This document shows positions 1-12,500 of a stretch of DNA of 64,000 nt, piece after piece. The notes beneath the pieces were generated by a model. It saw only the letters and a list, made by a program, of their open reading frames with translations, did not search any database and was not told the origin of the DNA. Numbering within the stretch: position 1 is the stretch's first letter; each line of letters opens with the position of its first letter. This DNA is from Litsea cubeba (Eukaryota; Streptophyta; Magnoliopsida; Laurales; Lauraceae), in NCBI GenBank assembly GCA_012931725.1, contig CM022948.1:69790444-69854443 (forward strand), given 5' to 3'. The translations under genes were made by a program, and so were the position numbers.

Positions 1-1
1 G

Positions 2-2419
2 CCATTTGGTTTGACTAATGCACCGGCAGTTTTCATGGCATTGATGAACAAAATATTTGCGGAGTATTTGGATCAGTTTACAGTGGTGTTTATTGATGAT
101 ATTTTGGTGTATTCCAAGACCAAAGAAGAACACGAAGAACATTTGAGGATAGCACTCCAGCTTTTGAGGGAGAATCAGTTGTTTGCAAAACTTAGTAAGT
201 GTGAATTTTGGTTGGACCAAGTCACATTTTTGGGTCATATCATCTCCAAAGAAGGATTATCAGTGGACCCGTCCAAGATTGAGGCAGTCATGAATTGGGA
301 TAGACCGAAGAATGCATCAGAAATCAGGAGTTTTCTTGGATTGGCAGGATATTATAGGAGGTTTGTGCAAGGATTTTCGTCGATTGCGTCACCTTTGACG
401 AAGTTGACGAGGAAGAATGCACCATATGTTTGGACGGACAAGTGTGAGGCTAGTTTCCAAGAGCTGAAGAAGAGATTGACTACAGCTCCAGTCCTTACTT
501 TGCCATCTGGGAGCGGCGGTTTTACCATTTTTACCGATGCTTCCAGTGTTGGACTGGGATGCGTGTTAATGCAAGATGGGAAGGTAGTTGCATATGGGTC
601 CCGGCAGTTGAAAGATCATGAGAAGAACTATGCAACACATGATCTCGAGTTGGCCGCAGTTGTTTTAGCTTTGAAGATGTGGAGACACTACCTCTATGGA
701 GAAAAGTTTGAGGTTCACTCCGATCACCGTAGCCTACAGTACTTGTTTTCTCAGAAGGAGTTGAACATGAGGCAGAGGAGATGGATGGAATATATCAAGG
801 ATTACGATTTTCCAATCAAGTATCACCCGGGGAAAGCGAATGTAGTTGCAGATGCCTTGAGCAGAAAGTCAGTGAGCATGGCAAGTCTTCGTGGGACTTA
901 TGTGGTACAACAGTTAGAGGAGATGAGAGTAGATTTTCAGCTACTAAGAGAGGGTGTCATGCTGGCAAACATGTCAGTGTCAGAGCCTTCTTTCATTCAG
1001 AAGATCAAAGAGAATCAGTTGCAAGACCCAGAATTGGCTAAGATTTCTGAGCACCTAGCAGATCGTCCGGATTTTCGGATTGTGGATGGAGTTTTGTATT
1101 ACCGAGACCGTCTGTGTGTGCCTAACTTGGAGGACTTGAGGAATGATATCATGTCTGATGCTCACAATACCAAGTATTCCATACATCCGGGCAGTACGAA
1201 GATGTATCAGAATTTGAAAGGCAGATTTTGGTGGAATAACATGAAGAGAGAGATAGCAGCTTTCGTCTCTCGTTGTATGACATGTCAGTTGATCAAGGCA
1301 GAACATCAGAAGCCTCCAGGGTTACTACGACCATTAGAGATTCCGGAATGGAAATGGGAGCACATTACCATGGACTTCATATCGGGTTTACCGAAGACTA
1401 GTAAGGGCAATGATGCTATTTGGGTCATAGTGGACCGTCTCACCAAGTCAGCTCATTTCCTACCGATGAAGACTGGAAAGAAAATGCATATGTTACCTTT
1501 GGCTCAGTTGTTTGTCACAGAGATTGTCAGTCGTCATGGACAGCCAGTTTCCATCACATCTGATAGAGACAGCAGATTTGTCTCAAGATTTTGGAAGACA
1601 TTGCATGAGTCTATGGGTACGAAGTTACAGTTCAGCACAGCCTATCACCCACAGACCGATGGTCAGTCAGAAAGGACAATTCAGACACTTGAGGATATGC
1701 TTCGAGCTTGTGTGTTAGATTTCAAGACTCAGTGGGATGAAGCCTTACCGTTGTGTGAGTTCGCTTACAACAACAGTTTCCACTCTAGTATCGGTATGGC
1801 ACCTTTTGAGGCTTTGTATGGCAGAAGGTGTAGAACACCTGTTTGTTGGGAAGAAGTTGGTACTCGCAGTTTCCATGGACCGACCATTGTTAGTGAGACA
1901 AGCGACAAGGTCAAGTTGATCCAAGAACGTCTGAAAGTGGCTCAGAGTAGACAGAAGAGTTATGCAGATTCTCATAGAAGGGATTTACAATTTAAAGAAG
2001 GAGATAAGGTTTTCTTGAAAGTGTCACCTACTCGTGGAACTTTGAGGTTTGGACAGAAGGGCAAATTGTCTAGGAGATACATTGGACCGTACGACATTGT
2101 GAGTAGGATTGGTGATGTGGCTTACAGGTTAGCCTTACCGCCTGAGCTCTCCGGCGTACACAATGTTTTCCATGTGTCTATGTTGAAGAAGTACGTTCCC
2201 GACAGGCTACACATACTCCGTTATGAGCCGTTAGAAATTCGAGAAGATGCGACCTATGTTGAGAAGCCTAAGCAGATCATTGACACCAAGGAACAAGAAT
2301 TGAGAACCTGGACTATTCAGTGGGTCAAGGTACTTTGGGAGAATCATGGACCGGAAGAAGCAACTTGGGAATTACGGGATCAAGTTCAGAAGAAGTACCC
2401 ACATCTTCTACCGAGGTGA
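2..2419 (+). CDS. Ty3/gypsy chromovirus polyprotein, 3' part of pol (RT, RNase H, integrase, chromodomain-like tail)
   Basis: Open from the left edge to a stop at 2417-2419, so the N-terminal part (gag, protease, start of RT) lies outside the window. Seen in order: RT palm with FIDD (about residue 28), RNase H starting at FTDASS (about 174), an H-H-C-C integrase zinc finger (about 380-425), the integrase core with D in MDFISG, D in SDRDSRF and E in DGQSERT, then a basic C-terminal region and a chromodomain-like end (VKVLWENH, EEATWE). This order (RT-RNase H-integrase) and the tail are those of Tekay/Del chromoviruses, whose chromodomain directs integration to heterochromatin. There is no frameshift or stop in the visible part, so the copy may be fairly recent. 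It is followed by a polypurine tract and the 3' LTR. Confidence 0.95.
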   Translation, partial: PFGLTNAPAVFMALMNKIFAEYLDQFTVVFIDDILVYSKTKEEHEEHLRIALQLLRENQLFAKLSKCEFWLDQVTFLGHIISKEGLSVDPSKIEAVMNWDRPKNASEIRSFLGLAGYYRRFVQGFSSIASPLTKLTRKNAPYVWTDKCEASFQELKKRLTTAPVLTLPSGSGGFTIFTDASSVGLGCVLMQDGKVVAYGSRQLKDHEKNYATHDLELAAVVLALKMWRHYLYGEKFEVHSDHRSLQYLFSQKELNMRQRRWMEYIKDYDFPIKYHPGKANVVADALSRKSVSMASLRGTYVVQQLEEMRVDFQLLREGVMLANMSVSEPSFIQKIKENQLQDPELAKISEHLADRPDFRIVDGVLYYRDRLCVPNLEDLRNDIMSDAHNTKYSIHPGSTKMYQNLKGRFWWNNMKREIAAFVSRCMTCQLIKAEHQKPPGLLRPLEIPEWKWEHITMDFISGLPKTSKGNDAIWVIVDRLTKSAHFLPMKTGKKMHMLPLAQLFVTEIVSRHGQPVSITSDRDSRFVSRFWKTLHESMGTKLQFSTAYHPQTDGQSERTIQTLEDMLRACVLDFKTQWDEALPLCEFAYNNSFHSSIGMAPFEALYGRRCRTPVCWEEVGTRSFHGPTIVSETSDKVKLIQERLKVAQSRQKSYADSHRRDLQFKEGDKVFLKVSPTRGTLRFGQKGKLSRRYIGPYDIVSRIGDVAYRLALPPELSGVHNVFHVSMLKKYVPDRLHILRYEPLEIREDATYVEKPKQIIDTKEQELRTWTIQWVKVLWENHGPEEATWELRDQVQKKYPHLLPR

Positions 2420-2452
2420 GTTTTAATTTCCATTTGGAGGACCAAATGTCCT

Positions 2453-2465
2453 AAGGGGTGGAGGA
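2453..2465 (+). other. Polypurine tract of the chromovirus
   Basis: AAGGGGTGGAGGA directly precedes the TG that opens the 3' LTR. This is the expected site of plus-strand priming in reverse transcription. Confidence 0.8.
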
Positions 2466-2970
2466 TGTAAGACCCCAACCCGAGAGACCTCGTTTAGAGT
2501 TGATTAAGTTGTGTTTTAGTTTTAAGTGTGTTTAGTAGTTTTTGGATTAGTGGGGATTAGAATAGCTTTTATGATAGCTTTGGGGAATTTGGAGAGCCTT
2601 TTGATGTGTGGGACCCTTTGGGGGGTTCTTATTACGAATTGTGTGAGATTGGGGGGTTTACCGATGATTTCCAAGAATCGTGTTTTTAAACCCATTGGAC
2701 TTATCTTGTTAATCCCTACAATTTTCATGTTGACATCGTTTTCATTTGAAGACTTTAAACCCGATTTTTCGCAATTGAGGGCAAAATGGTCTTTTTACCC
2801 AAAATATGGACACCGATTTCAATGTCACCAAAATGTGCAAAATATATACTTTTTGGAAACTAGAAATTTTGCCGATCAACTTTGTCTTCTTCGCCGAATT
2901 CGTTTGAAGCCTCGAAAACCATGTTTTGAGCCCGAGAAGTTCTTTAAGTTGTGGGCCCCACTCCCACTTA

Positions 2971-2980
2971 CTATATATAG
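2971..2980 (+). promoter_or_regulatory. TATA box of the LTR promoter
   Basis: CTATATATAG follows a GC-rich stretch and precedes a CT-rich leader by about 30 bases, the usual geometry of a plant retrotransposon promoter. Placed by pattern only. Confidence 0.6.
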
Positions 2981-3684
2981 AAAGCTTCTTCTTCTTTTTC
3001 CCATTTCTGGCAAAAACCCTAGAGGAGAAGAGAAATCCCAGCCCTAAGGGTTTTCCTTTACCTTTTCTTGCCTCTTCATCTTCAATCCCCCACTAAACTA
3101 GTGCTAATGGAAGATTAGAGGCTACAATCTTCTTCCTCATCTCAAGGCCTTCGTCTTGACACCAATTTTGAAGAAAACCGCCCACTCCAAAACTTGCTTT
3201 GGACAACACCTTGCTTTTGAGGAACTTCCTTGTAAGTGATTTTCTTAAAAGTTTTATAATCTTGGTTGTTTAGCCCTAGGGTAGCTCTATTTCAATTATT
3301 GGAAGATTCCGTTTTGTTTTAATTGGATTTTGATAATCTAGGGTTTGGATTTGGGGGTTTTGTGTTTAGGTGTTTGATTTTGGCCTAAGAGGTGATTAGA
3401 GCTCAATTGATTTGCATTTGGACCCAAGGCAAGTGGATGAAATGATTCTCATGTGTTTTATCATGTTTTATGCAAAAATCTTGATTTGTCTTCATTAATG
3501 GTTTTAATGATTTATCATGTTTGATGGTTTAGTCTTATTGATTTTAAATGATGATTTGATGAGATAATGAGGTCAAGGAATAGCCCAATTGTTTGTGAAG
3601 ATATGTATGGAAGAAGGGGAAAGAAAGGAAATGGATTGGAGTTGGACAAGAGAAGAATTCAACCAAAGGGGTTGAAATTCGCTA

Positions 3685-3788
3685 CAGGACCGATCGATCG
3701 CCCATCAGGTCCGATCGATCGGACTGTAAATAACTGAGAGGGTCTTCAGGACCGATCGATCGCCCTTCAGGTCCGATCGATCGGACTG
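3685..3788 (+). repeat. Two tandem modules of paired CGATCGATCG palindromes inside the LTR
   Basis: Each module reads CAGGACCGATCGATCG, a short CCC(A/T)TCAG spacer, then GTCCGATCGATCGGACTG. Two modules about 60 bases apart give four palindromic cores. The same plan, with another palindrome, occurs in the solo LTR at 51761-52030. Confidence 0.85.
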
Positions 3789-4568
3789 AAATGAGATGAA
3801 CGGTAATTAAGAGAGTTGTGGGACTATTTTTCCAGATTCATTCCAAGCCCATACTCAAGTCCAATTCAGCTCTATCCCTTATCTTCTTGATTTGAAGACA
3901 TTGAACCTGTATTGATGCATTTAAACCCATGAAAGATTGGGGTAAATTGTGAGGGGCTGTAGTGTGGAAGTATCATTTGGAGCCCCAATGTTATTCAAGG
4001 ATGGGTAAGGTATTGTATGAAGTCCGAAGGAAGGAGGAAACCTCATCAGGGAGATTCCATGAGATTGTATAGATTGACCAATGTGGATAAGGACCCGGAA
4101 TGTCCCTAACTCTTAAAGAGTACCAAAATTTCATCATAACTGACATACGGGACCCTATTCACACTGATTCAATTCTAGAAACTCCATTGTTAGCCTATAA
4201 AGGTGGGAAAACTATTTGTATTCGATTTTCAACTAAACTCCTATTTTGGGATTTCAAATCAACTTGATATGACTAGACTGTTCCAAGAATACTAGAAGTG
4301 ATGTGTTTAGCTTTTGCTAACTTGTATATGGCGACTTGAGATGGATGTGTATTTGTGTCTATGGCACCCCGTTCTTGTATTATGCATATGATTTGATTTA
4401 TCGTATTTGACCTATGAGTCGGCACCACTGAGCTTGGACGACCTCGTCGGTTTGATCCACCGACTTGGGGTTCCTTCCCCTCCTGATAGTCAACTGCAGT
4501 CTGGAATTTGCATAGTTTACCCGGTTCGCTACCGTGGTCCTGTATAGTATATATATATTATAGTATTT

Positions 4569-4664
4569 ATCGTTGTTCCTCCTCACCTCGTGTGACTGAG
4601 GTTAATGATCCTGTTTATCGTTGTTCCTCCTCACCTCGTGTGACTGAGGCCAATGATCCTGTTA
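4569..4664 (+). repeat. 48-bp tandem duplication in the LTR
   Basis: Two nearly identical copies with period 48, each containing TTCCTCCTCACCTCG. They differ at a few bases (GGTTAATG against GGCCAATG). Confidence 0.85.
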
Positions 4665-5483
4665 GGGTATGTGCTCTCTTCACTTCGGTGAAGGGAGGAT
4701 CTAGCTTGTGGGGTTGCCATCTTGACAGTTTCCGTATCCTTGTTACCTTACATGATTTATTGCATATGTACTTCTTTTGAAATGATACATTGTCTTTTAC
4801 AAAGCTCATTGTTTACCCATAAGTTTTCTTAACTCTTGAATAGCATCATTGTTTTATTATTGTTATGTCTTTTCACCCACCTGCCAGACCGTCGTGTCTG
4901 ATCCATTTATTTTGGTACTCAGGTCCCGAGCTTATTGCCATTGAGGAGGAGCCAGAGGAGGCGGTCGGTGAACCGCAACGAGTGATTGAGTGGCAAGCCG
5001 ATGATGTCATGTAGACATTCGGCCTTGCCTTGAGAACGATACACTTTGGGAACTTGATATCTTTGGTTTAGATTTCATTTGGTTGTACGGTCTTTGTTGA
5101 CCGTTATTTTGGGGGCATTAATCAACTGATACTTTGTAATTATACTTAACTTTACTTTTGGGGAAAACATGCTTGATCATTGCTCATCCTGATATCTCAT
5201 CATGTTAACCATAAATCAGCCTTGTTTATGGATTTGAATGGTATTAATATGGTTTACTACACGCTTCCGCAATTATGAGAATGTGTTTGATATGGTTGCA
5301 TGTGAGATGAGGTGTAAAGATAATCCTCACCGCGGAACCCTGTGGGAAATCACGTGCACGGATAAATGTTCTTTTAATTCCGTGTGCGTTTTAGCCAAAG
5401 AGGTGCACGTGGCGCGGCATCACCCACCAACCGTCCCGACTCCCGGACTCGGATCCTTCCCCTTTCGGTCCGGGGTCGCGACA

Positions 5484-5832
5484 CATACTATGTGGTGATT
5501 GTTTTTCGTATTTTATTTGTTAATCATCATAAGTGACTAGTTAATTTTAAAGAAATTAAAATTGGTCATATTTGGTCATTAAGTGTAGCTCACCTCATTC
5601 ACCCCCTCACCCCCTCTAGGGTTAGGATCCCTTGGACTTTCATATTTGACCAATATAACTAACTTGAACTTTGATCCAACCTTGCTCATTAAGTTAGTAA
5701 GCTTTCACCAATCAAGATGCAATTAGTGAGCAGCCATAGAATGGAAAAAGTTTTCCTTGAGGGGCTACTATGTGAAAAGAAACTTCTTGGGGGGTCCGTA
5801 TAAGTGAAAAATTTTTTTGGGAGAGGGTGCAG
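5484..5832. other. Spacer, no feature seen
   Basis: AT-rich sequence between the LTR and a MITE. No gene, RNA or clear repeat was recognised. Confidence 0.5.
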
Positions 5833-6390
5833 TAGGGCTGTCAAACGGGTCGTGTTAACGAATTCGGGTTGTGGGTCAAACGAATTCGGATTATAATCAC
5901 CTCAAGCCGAACACGACCCATTAAGAAAACGGGTCAAAAAATCAAATATGAACCCAATTCGTTTATTTAACGGGTCACCCAAATACGACCCGTTAACACG
6001 TTAATTTTGAAAAAAATATTAATTAAACTTAAAAAGTATATCTTTTCTAAATCTTGGAGCCATACTTTATGTTTTGAGGCTAGGCTCATTTTCTAAGTAA
6101 ATGTTGTATCTCTTCTGATTAAGTGCATCTTCCACTGAACAAAAGTTATGTCACCCACACTTTGATTTTTTGCATGGTAATGTGATACACACTTGGCAGC
6201 ATGGCTTTTTGGCGGGTTGTATCGGGTCGTAATGGGTTACCGGGTTTATTCGTTAACGATCCATTAATTTAACGGGTTAATGGGTTCGACCCATTAACGA
6301 CCCGAATCCATTAAGGGGTCACCCAAACCCGTTAATATCGTGTGGGTTCGTGTCGTGTTAACGGGTCGTGTGACATTTTGACAGCCATAT
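5833..6390. mobile_element. hAT-like MITE rich in ACGGGTCGT motifs
   Basis: Left end TAGGGCTGTCAAACGGGTCG and right end GGGTCGTGTGACATTTTGACAGCC form imperfect terminal inverted repeats. Flanking 8-mers GGGTGCAG and TGGTGCAG (7 of 8 identical) look like a hAT-size target duplication. The interior repeats AACGGGT and ACCCGTTA many times. No transposase is encoded. Confidence 0.75.
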
Positions 6391-6494
6391 GGTGCAGGTA
6401 CAAAAAGCCTAAACTTCTCATCACTTATGGAATTTCTCAAATTTATGGAGGGGTCATGACCCACCTAGTTCTATCCTTGTTAGTGAATTTGAGT

Positions 6495-6942
6495 CAGGGG
6501 CGGATCTAGGGGGTGCCGGGGTTGCTGCAGCCCACCCCAACTCCTTAACTTTCCAAAAAAAAAAAAAATTGGTGCTTGAATGCGAGCCATTGTTTGTCAA
6601 TCAGTTGATGCTAGCAAGCCTCTATAGTCTATATGGATTAGATGTTGAGATGCTCAGACTCCATCTTAGAACTTCAATCAATATTTGGTTATACTGAGCA
6701 TGAACATGAGTGGTATTAGTCCCTTTTGGAAGAGTATTCAGGATAACTACTAGTTGCTTAATAGTTGGATGACTAGTTATCCATGATTAATTTGATGACT
6801 CCAAAAAAAAAAAAAAAAAAAATGGATGACTCCCATTTTGTTACCTCCAATTAATTTGCCACTATTACCTACCAAAAAAGATTTTGGAGTGACAATTAGT
6901 AGTAGCAGCCCCTCCTTACTGATAATCCTGGATCCGCCCCTG
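6495..6942. mobile_element. hAT-like MITE with CAGGGGCGGATC ends
   Basis: Terminal inverted repeats CAGGGGCGGATC and GATCCGCCCCTG are flanked by ATTTGAGT and GTTTGAGT (7 of 8 identical). It is 448 bp long and non-coding, with A-rich runs inside. Confidence 0.85.
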
Positions 6943-9067
6943 GTTTGAGTTGACTTTTCTAGACTTAAATATAGGATTTAGAAGCTTTCACATCAACGTT
7001 CCTATGTGTTCCTACAAGAAGATTCACATATGGAGTTAGTTATAGTCATCTTTTACTATAAATACATTTTAACGTTATATCTATTTGCATCGAAGACATG
7101 CAATTCATGTCGATCTTGGTTTAAAATAAAGGCCAAAGGTGAATATACCAATATGACCATAAAAACCCTCCCATGAAAGCTGAGTATGGGAAGATGGGAA
7201 ATGAAGACCCCTCCATCACCTAACAACTCAAATCTTAGAAAAGGCATAGCTCCATCTACATCACTATTAGGGTTGTTAAAGTGTAGGACCGGAGAAGGGC
7301 ATGGATAAGCTTTTATCTTGACATATATAGGATGGAAATAAGTTAAGTGAAAGCCCTCAACGCTTAAAGTAGACTTATATACCTAGATCCTTATACTACA
7401 CCCAAGGGACTGAGCCAAGAGAAAATAATTTTTTTTTTAGTTTACACAAAAACTCCATTGGTTAGATATCAAAGTGATTACTTAGAACTCAACCTAAAAA
7501 GAAAGAAAATAAAAGATTGGAAGTAGAATGTAATGTGAAGAGGATCGTTAAGTGCCAACAATTAACAATTGCATCATTTTTTTAAACCACATAAATGTTG
7601 AAAAAAGCTACACAACACAATCTTTTAAAATCATATTGCCCAATGGAAAATTATCTAGTTTTATCCGGTAAATGTTATCTATTGTAATGCTATTGTTACA
7701 GGCACATCCAGAGTCCATTTGAAGTGTACTTTACTTAAAGTGGTTTATAGCTGTCTAGTAACCAATATTGCAAATGGAGCACAACACCACTACTCATCAC
7801 CATTCCAAGAAACCACTTTGAAAGTTAGAAATTGAGGCACTCTAGATGCCAATGTTTGGATAGAGCATAATACAACATCACCATTCATTCATTTTTTTTT
7901 CCGGTAAAGATACCATCACCATTCATTGGCAAAGGCATTTCCATATAGATATACTAGTGATTGCCCTAAATGCACGGCACACCATGTTCTGAGCACAACT
8001 AAATCTAATTACTCTTCTTTTGACCACCTAACAACTAACCTGAATTTTGGCACCCTATGAGGGGTAATTCGGTCCACCTTATTTAACGATGTCCTGTTTA
8101 GGTTCCGAGTCAAAGATTACCTATTATTCCTGGACCTCTGATTGCCCTAGGAATTGGTTCATTGCAATCTGTTCGTCGAGAGCTTTTCGTCTATATATAG
8201 AACTTCGAGATCCGATGGGCGGATCAAAAATCATAATAGCAGGTCCCGCACGCCCGGGGTGCCCACCTGAAAAATCATCTATCACTTCTAGACCCCTGAT
8301 CGTTCCAAAAGTTGGCTCATCCCGATCTACTAATCGAGGGCTTTCTATCCATATATAGAACTTTGAAATTGACGGGCGGATTAAAATCTGCGAAACCTGG
8401 GTCCCAGTGATTATTGCCCAGAGTGGACCCCATTGTAGCCCACCTTTTGGGCTCCAAACCTTTGATCCAGACCCTGATTGGGCCCTTAACTAAACCCTTC
8501 AGACCTGACCTAAGCTTGACCCGATCCAACCCATCAAACTCTCGCTTAAATCAATCCGAACCCAAATCCAACCCAAACCCATGTAACCTGAACCTAACCC
8601 CAGACCTGGCCAGGACTCCTTGACCTGTCGCCCGAATAAGGGAGAAAGAGTCGAGGGATCTGGGAAAGTAGTGTCCCAGCAACCTCTTTCCTCTTAATCT
8701 CAGCCTTAGAATTTATGTACATAAATCCAAGGGTCCAAAATATGGGGAATTCAAAAACTGAGCTCACAAAAAGAAGTTTTTTTTTTTTTTTTTTTTTTGC
8801 TTTTGACACCTTTGATCAATAAAAAAATAAACACTCTTGCTTTTCTTTTAAATGAAGAAGGGATAACAATACTGCTGCCTCTTTTTGCGCCATACAAACT
8901 AAGATGTGAACGTGCTTTTGATGGGGATGACAAAAACTTATAAATTTCTCCAACTTTTAGCCTCTTTTTTCATTCCCCGCTTAAATCCAAGGGTCCAAAA
9001 TATCCCTAAGATTTATTTATATAATTCTAAGGGTCCAAAAATATGGGGAATTCAAAAACTGACCTCC
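6943..9067. other. Intergenic stretch without a recognised gene
   Basis: AT-rich sequence with a degenerate tandem repeat at 8129-8395, a C-rich block of AACCC-like motifs at 8500-8610 and a T run at 8778-8800. The short sequence AATCCAAGGGTCC occurs at 8725 and 8985. No reading frame here resembles a known protein. Confidence 0.5.
8129..8395. repeat. Diverged tandem duplication, period about 158 bp
   Basis: Two copies share ATATATAGAACTT followed by a GGGCGGAT block, at 8193 and 8351. They are clearly related but diverged. Confidence 0.6.
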
Positions 9068-9262
9068 TGTTATAAAAGAGAGAGACCAAGAGAAAGAAGA
9101 TTAGAGGGAGAAGAGAGAGCCTTTCTGATATCTCATTAACTGTGTCTAAATACATAGAGAGAGAGCCTATTTATAGGCAAAGTAAACTAAAAAGGAGGAA
9201 CCCTAATTCTAACCCTATCTTATCACAAGTGGGCATCCACCCAAGATCCATATCTTATAACA
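9068..9262 (-). repeat. 3' LTR of the copia element
   Basis: On the plus strand it runs TGTTATAAAAG to CTTATAACA. It is identical to the other LTR except for one base. Confidence 0.95.
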
Positions 9263-9273
9263 CTCCCCCTTGG
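9263..9273 (-). other. Polypurine tract of the copia element
   Basis: On the minus strand CCAAGGGGGAG lies directly before the TG of the 3' LTR. Confidence 0.8.
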
Positions 9274-9293
9274 ATGACCACCATTTAATGACA

Positions 9294-9472
9294 GTTGCCT
9301 CATTAAAAACCTTGCTAAGGAAAACCCAGTGGGAAAAACCAAAGCGAAGGGAAAAAGAGTACAACATTCTTCAAGATCATTGAAATGGTGTTGGACGTGC
9401 ATAATGCTGCCTCGTTAAAACCTTAACTAGGAAAACCCAGTGGGATAAAACCTAGGAAAGGAAAAAGAGTAC
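9294..9472 (-). repeat. Tandem repeat in the copia 3' untranslated region
   Basis: Two copies with period 112 share GGAAAACCCAGTGGGA and AAAAAGAGTAC. They lie between the pol stop and the polypurine tract. Confidence 0.8.
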
Positions 9473-9546
9473 AGCGCACAAATGTCCTGGGAAGCATACT
9501 TCAGGATGCTCCCTGATAAACTGCTCCCCCTGATGATTGCAACCAT

Positions 9547-12500
9547 TTACATAGTTTGATGATGAACTCTTCGCATGCCAATCTCATATACAAACTTCTG
9601 GAATACTGATTTTGGCAAAGATTTGGTAAATAGATCAGCCAGGTTGTTACTCGAACAAACTTGTTTGACTTCAATTTCATTGTTCTTCTGAAGTTCATGA
9701 GTGAAGAAGAACTTTGGTGCTATATGCTTAGTCTTGTCTCCTTTAATAAAACCTTCTCGAATTTGTTTTATGCATGCTTCATTATCTTCATAGATAACAT
9801 TTGGGATACCTGCAATAGAAGGTAATTGACAAGAACTACGAACATGCTGAATCAAGGATCTTAGCCATACACATTCCCTACTGGCTTCATAAAGAGCCAA
9901 AATCTCAGCATGGTTAGAGGAGGTAGCTACCAGAGTCTGTTTAGTAGAACGCCAAAAAATGGCGGCATTACCATTTAGAAACACATAACCTGTCTGTGAT
10001 CGACCCTTATGAGGATCAGAGAGATAACCTGAATCTGCATATCCTGTAAAACTGGAATCTATAGGATTATAAGAATAAAATATTCCTAAATCAGTTGTTC
10101 CACGCAAATATCGTAGGATATGTTTAATACCAACCCAGTGCCTTTGAGTTGGTGCGGAGCTATATCTGGCAAGTAGATTCACAGAAAATGCAATATCCGG
10201 TCTAGTGCATTGTGCTAAGTACATCAGGGCTCCAATAGCACTTAAGTATGGTACTTCTTGACCCAAAACTTTTTCATTTTTTTCAATAGGACGGTATGGA
10301 TCTTTCTGTGTATCAAGAGACCGGACGACCATGGGTGTGCTTAATGGGTGTGCTTTGTCCATACCAAATCGTTTTAAAACCTTCTCGGTATAATTAGATT
10401 GATGGACCAACATCCCATTAGAATTTCTCTCGATTTGCAACCCGAGACAGAATCTTGTTTTTCCAAGGTCTTTCATTTCAAATTCTTTCTTTAAACAATC
10501 AGCAGTTTCTTCGAGCTCTTCTGGAGTCCGTACCAAATTGATATCATCCACATAAACTGCTAATATTGCAAATCCCTTCATGAATTTCTTTATAAATAGA
10601 CACGGGCAAATAGGATCGTTTGCATACCCCTTTTTAGACAAGTATTCACTAAGACGATTGTACCACATTCTTCCGGATTGCTTCAGGCCGTACAATGATC
10701 GCCTCAATTGGATTGAGTATGTACTCCTTGGCTTTGCTTCAGGCAAAGGAAATCCTTCCGGGATTTTCATGTGAATTCTAGTGTCTAAGTCCCCATATAA
10801 GTAAGCAGTTACAACATCCATGAGTCGCATTTCTAGATTTTGAGAAACTGCTAAACTTATCAGATATCTGAAAGTTGTTGTATCTATGACAGGGGAGTAT
10901 GTTTCCTCATAATCAATCCCAGGTTTCTGCAGGAAACCTTGTGCCACTAATCGTGCCTTATATCTGGTAATTTCATTCATTTCATTCCGTTTTCTTACAA
11001 ACACCCACTTGTAACCTACATGGTTAACATCTTTTGGGGTTTGTACTATAGGTCCGAACACACCACGTTTATTGAGAGACTCTAACTCTGCTTTGATGGC
11101 ACTTTCCCATTTTGGCCAATCATTTCTTTGTCGACATTCATTTATAGAACGTGGTTCTGTGTCCCAATCATCATCATCATTTACCTTTGATATTTGTGTA
11201 GCTATCGCATATGCAAATGCGTCATCGATGACAATATCATTTCTATTCCATCTCTCTTTTGAATAATTGTAAAATATAGAGATCTCTTCATTATCCGGTA
11301 CCGGTGCCTCTTCAGGGGCTTCCAAAGTCTCACCAGGGACTTCCATTATTCTAGAGAGAACGGATTTTGTCATAACCTCTTCAGGAGCGTTACGTGCCTC
11401 TTCGGGAGGAACCTCTTCAAGAGTGTTACGTGCCTCTTCGGGAGGACATGATGATGATTGCTCATTTCTCCTTTTCCGCGGAGCTGAGTCCTTTGAACCT
11501 ATAGGTCTGCCACGCTTCTGGCGTATTGCAGATTCTTTTGCGGTTGTATTTTGACTTTGTCCTACAGGGACATTAATCCTGGCAGGTGTATTCATAGCGG
11601 GCACATGTGATTTTGTCACCTTTGCTGCATCGTTAAATGCATCAGGTAATCTGTTTGCAATTTCTTGTAAGTGCACAATTCTCCGGACTTCATTTTCACA
11701 TTGTGAAGTTCGTGGATCCAAATGAGACAGAGTGGAAGTATTCCATGTTAATTCTCGCCGTTCTTCAGGAACATGTCGTTCTACAGGAACTATGTTATCT
11801 CCCCCTAACGGCGGGAATATTGTCTCATCGAATTGACAATCTGGAAAACGAGCAGTGAAGACATCTCCTGTCATTGGTTCTAGATATCGAATAATTGAGG
11901 GAGAGTCATAACCTACATAGATTCCCAATCTACGTTGTGGTCCCATCTTAGTACGTTTAGGAGGTGGGATTGGGACTTGAACTGCACAACCAAACTTGCG
12001 CAAGTGAGAGATATTGGGTTGATGTCCGGATGTAAGTTGTGCAGGAGAAAATTGATGATAGGCTGTGGGTCGAAGTCGAATTAACATTGAAGCATGCAAC
12101 ACAGCATGTCCCCATGCACTAACTGACAATTTGGATTGCATCAGCAGAGTCCTAGAAATGAGTTGGATGCGCTTAATCATGGATTCAGCTAAGCCATTCT
12201 GGGTGTGGACATGGGGGACAGGATGTACGACAACAATTCCTATAGATGAACAAAAATCATCAAAAACCTGTGATGTAAATTCTCCTGCATTGTCAAGTCT
12301 TATAGACTTAATGGGAGAATCAGGGAAATGAGCCCTAAGTTTGATTATTTGAGTTAATAGACGGGCAAATGCTATGTTCCTAGTTGAAAGTAGGCAAACA
12401 TCAGACCAACGGGTGGAGGCATCAATCAAAACCATAAAATATCTAAAAGGTCCACTAGGGGGATTTATGGGTCCACAAATGTCACCTTGTATCCTTTGCA

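Larger units (their letters stand above)
2466..5483 (+). mobile_element. 3' LTR of the Tekay-like chromovirus (about 3.0 kb)
   Basis: Begins TGTAAGACCCC and ends GGGTCGCGACA. The ends match the style of the solo LTR at 50858-53408 (TGTAAGATCCC to GACGTGACA), which supports the limits. It holds a TATA box, a paired-palindrome block and a 48-bp tandem repeat. The 5' LTR and the left target duplication are outside the window. Open frames inside it, such as the one at 2526-3047, look accidental. Confidence 0.85.

Noticed and set aside
2526..3047. 173-residue open frame inside the chromovirus LTR
   Set aside because: No family resemblance, overlaps the LTR promoter region, and the LTR is explained without it.
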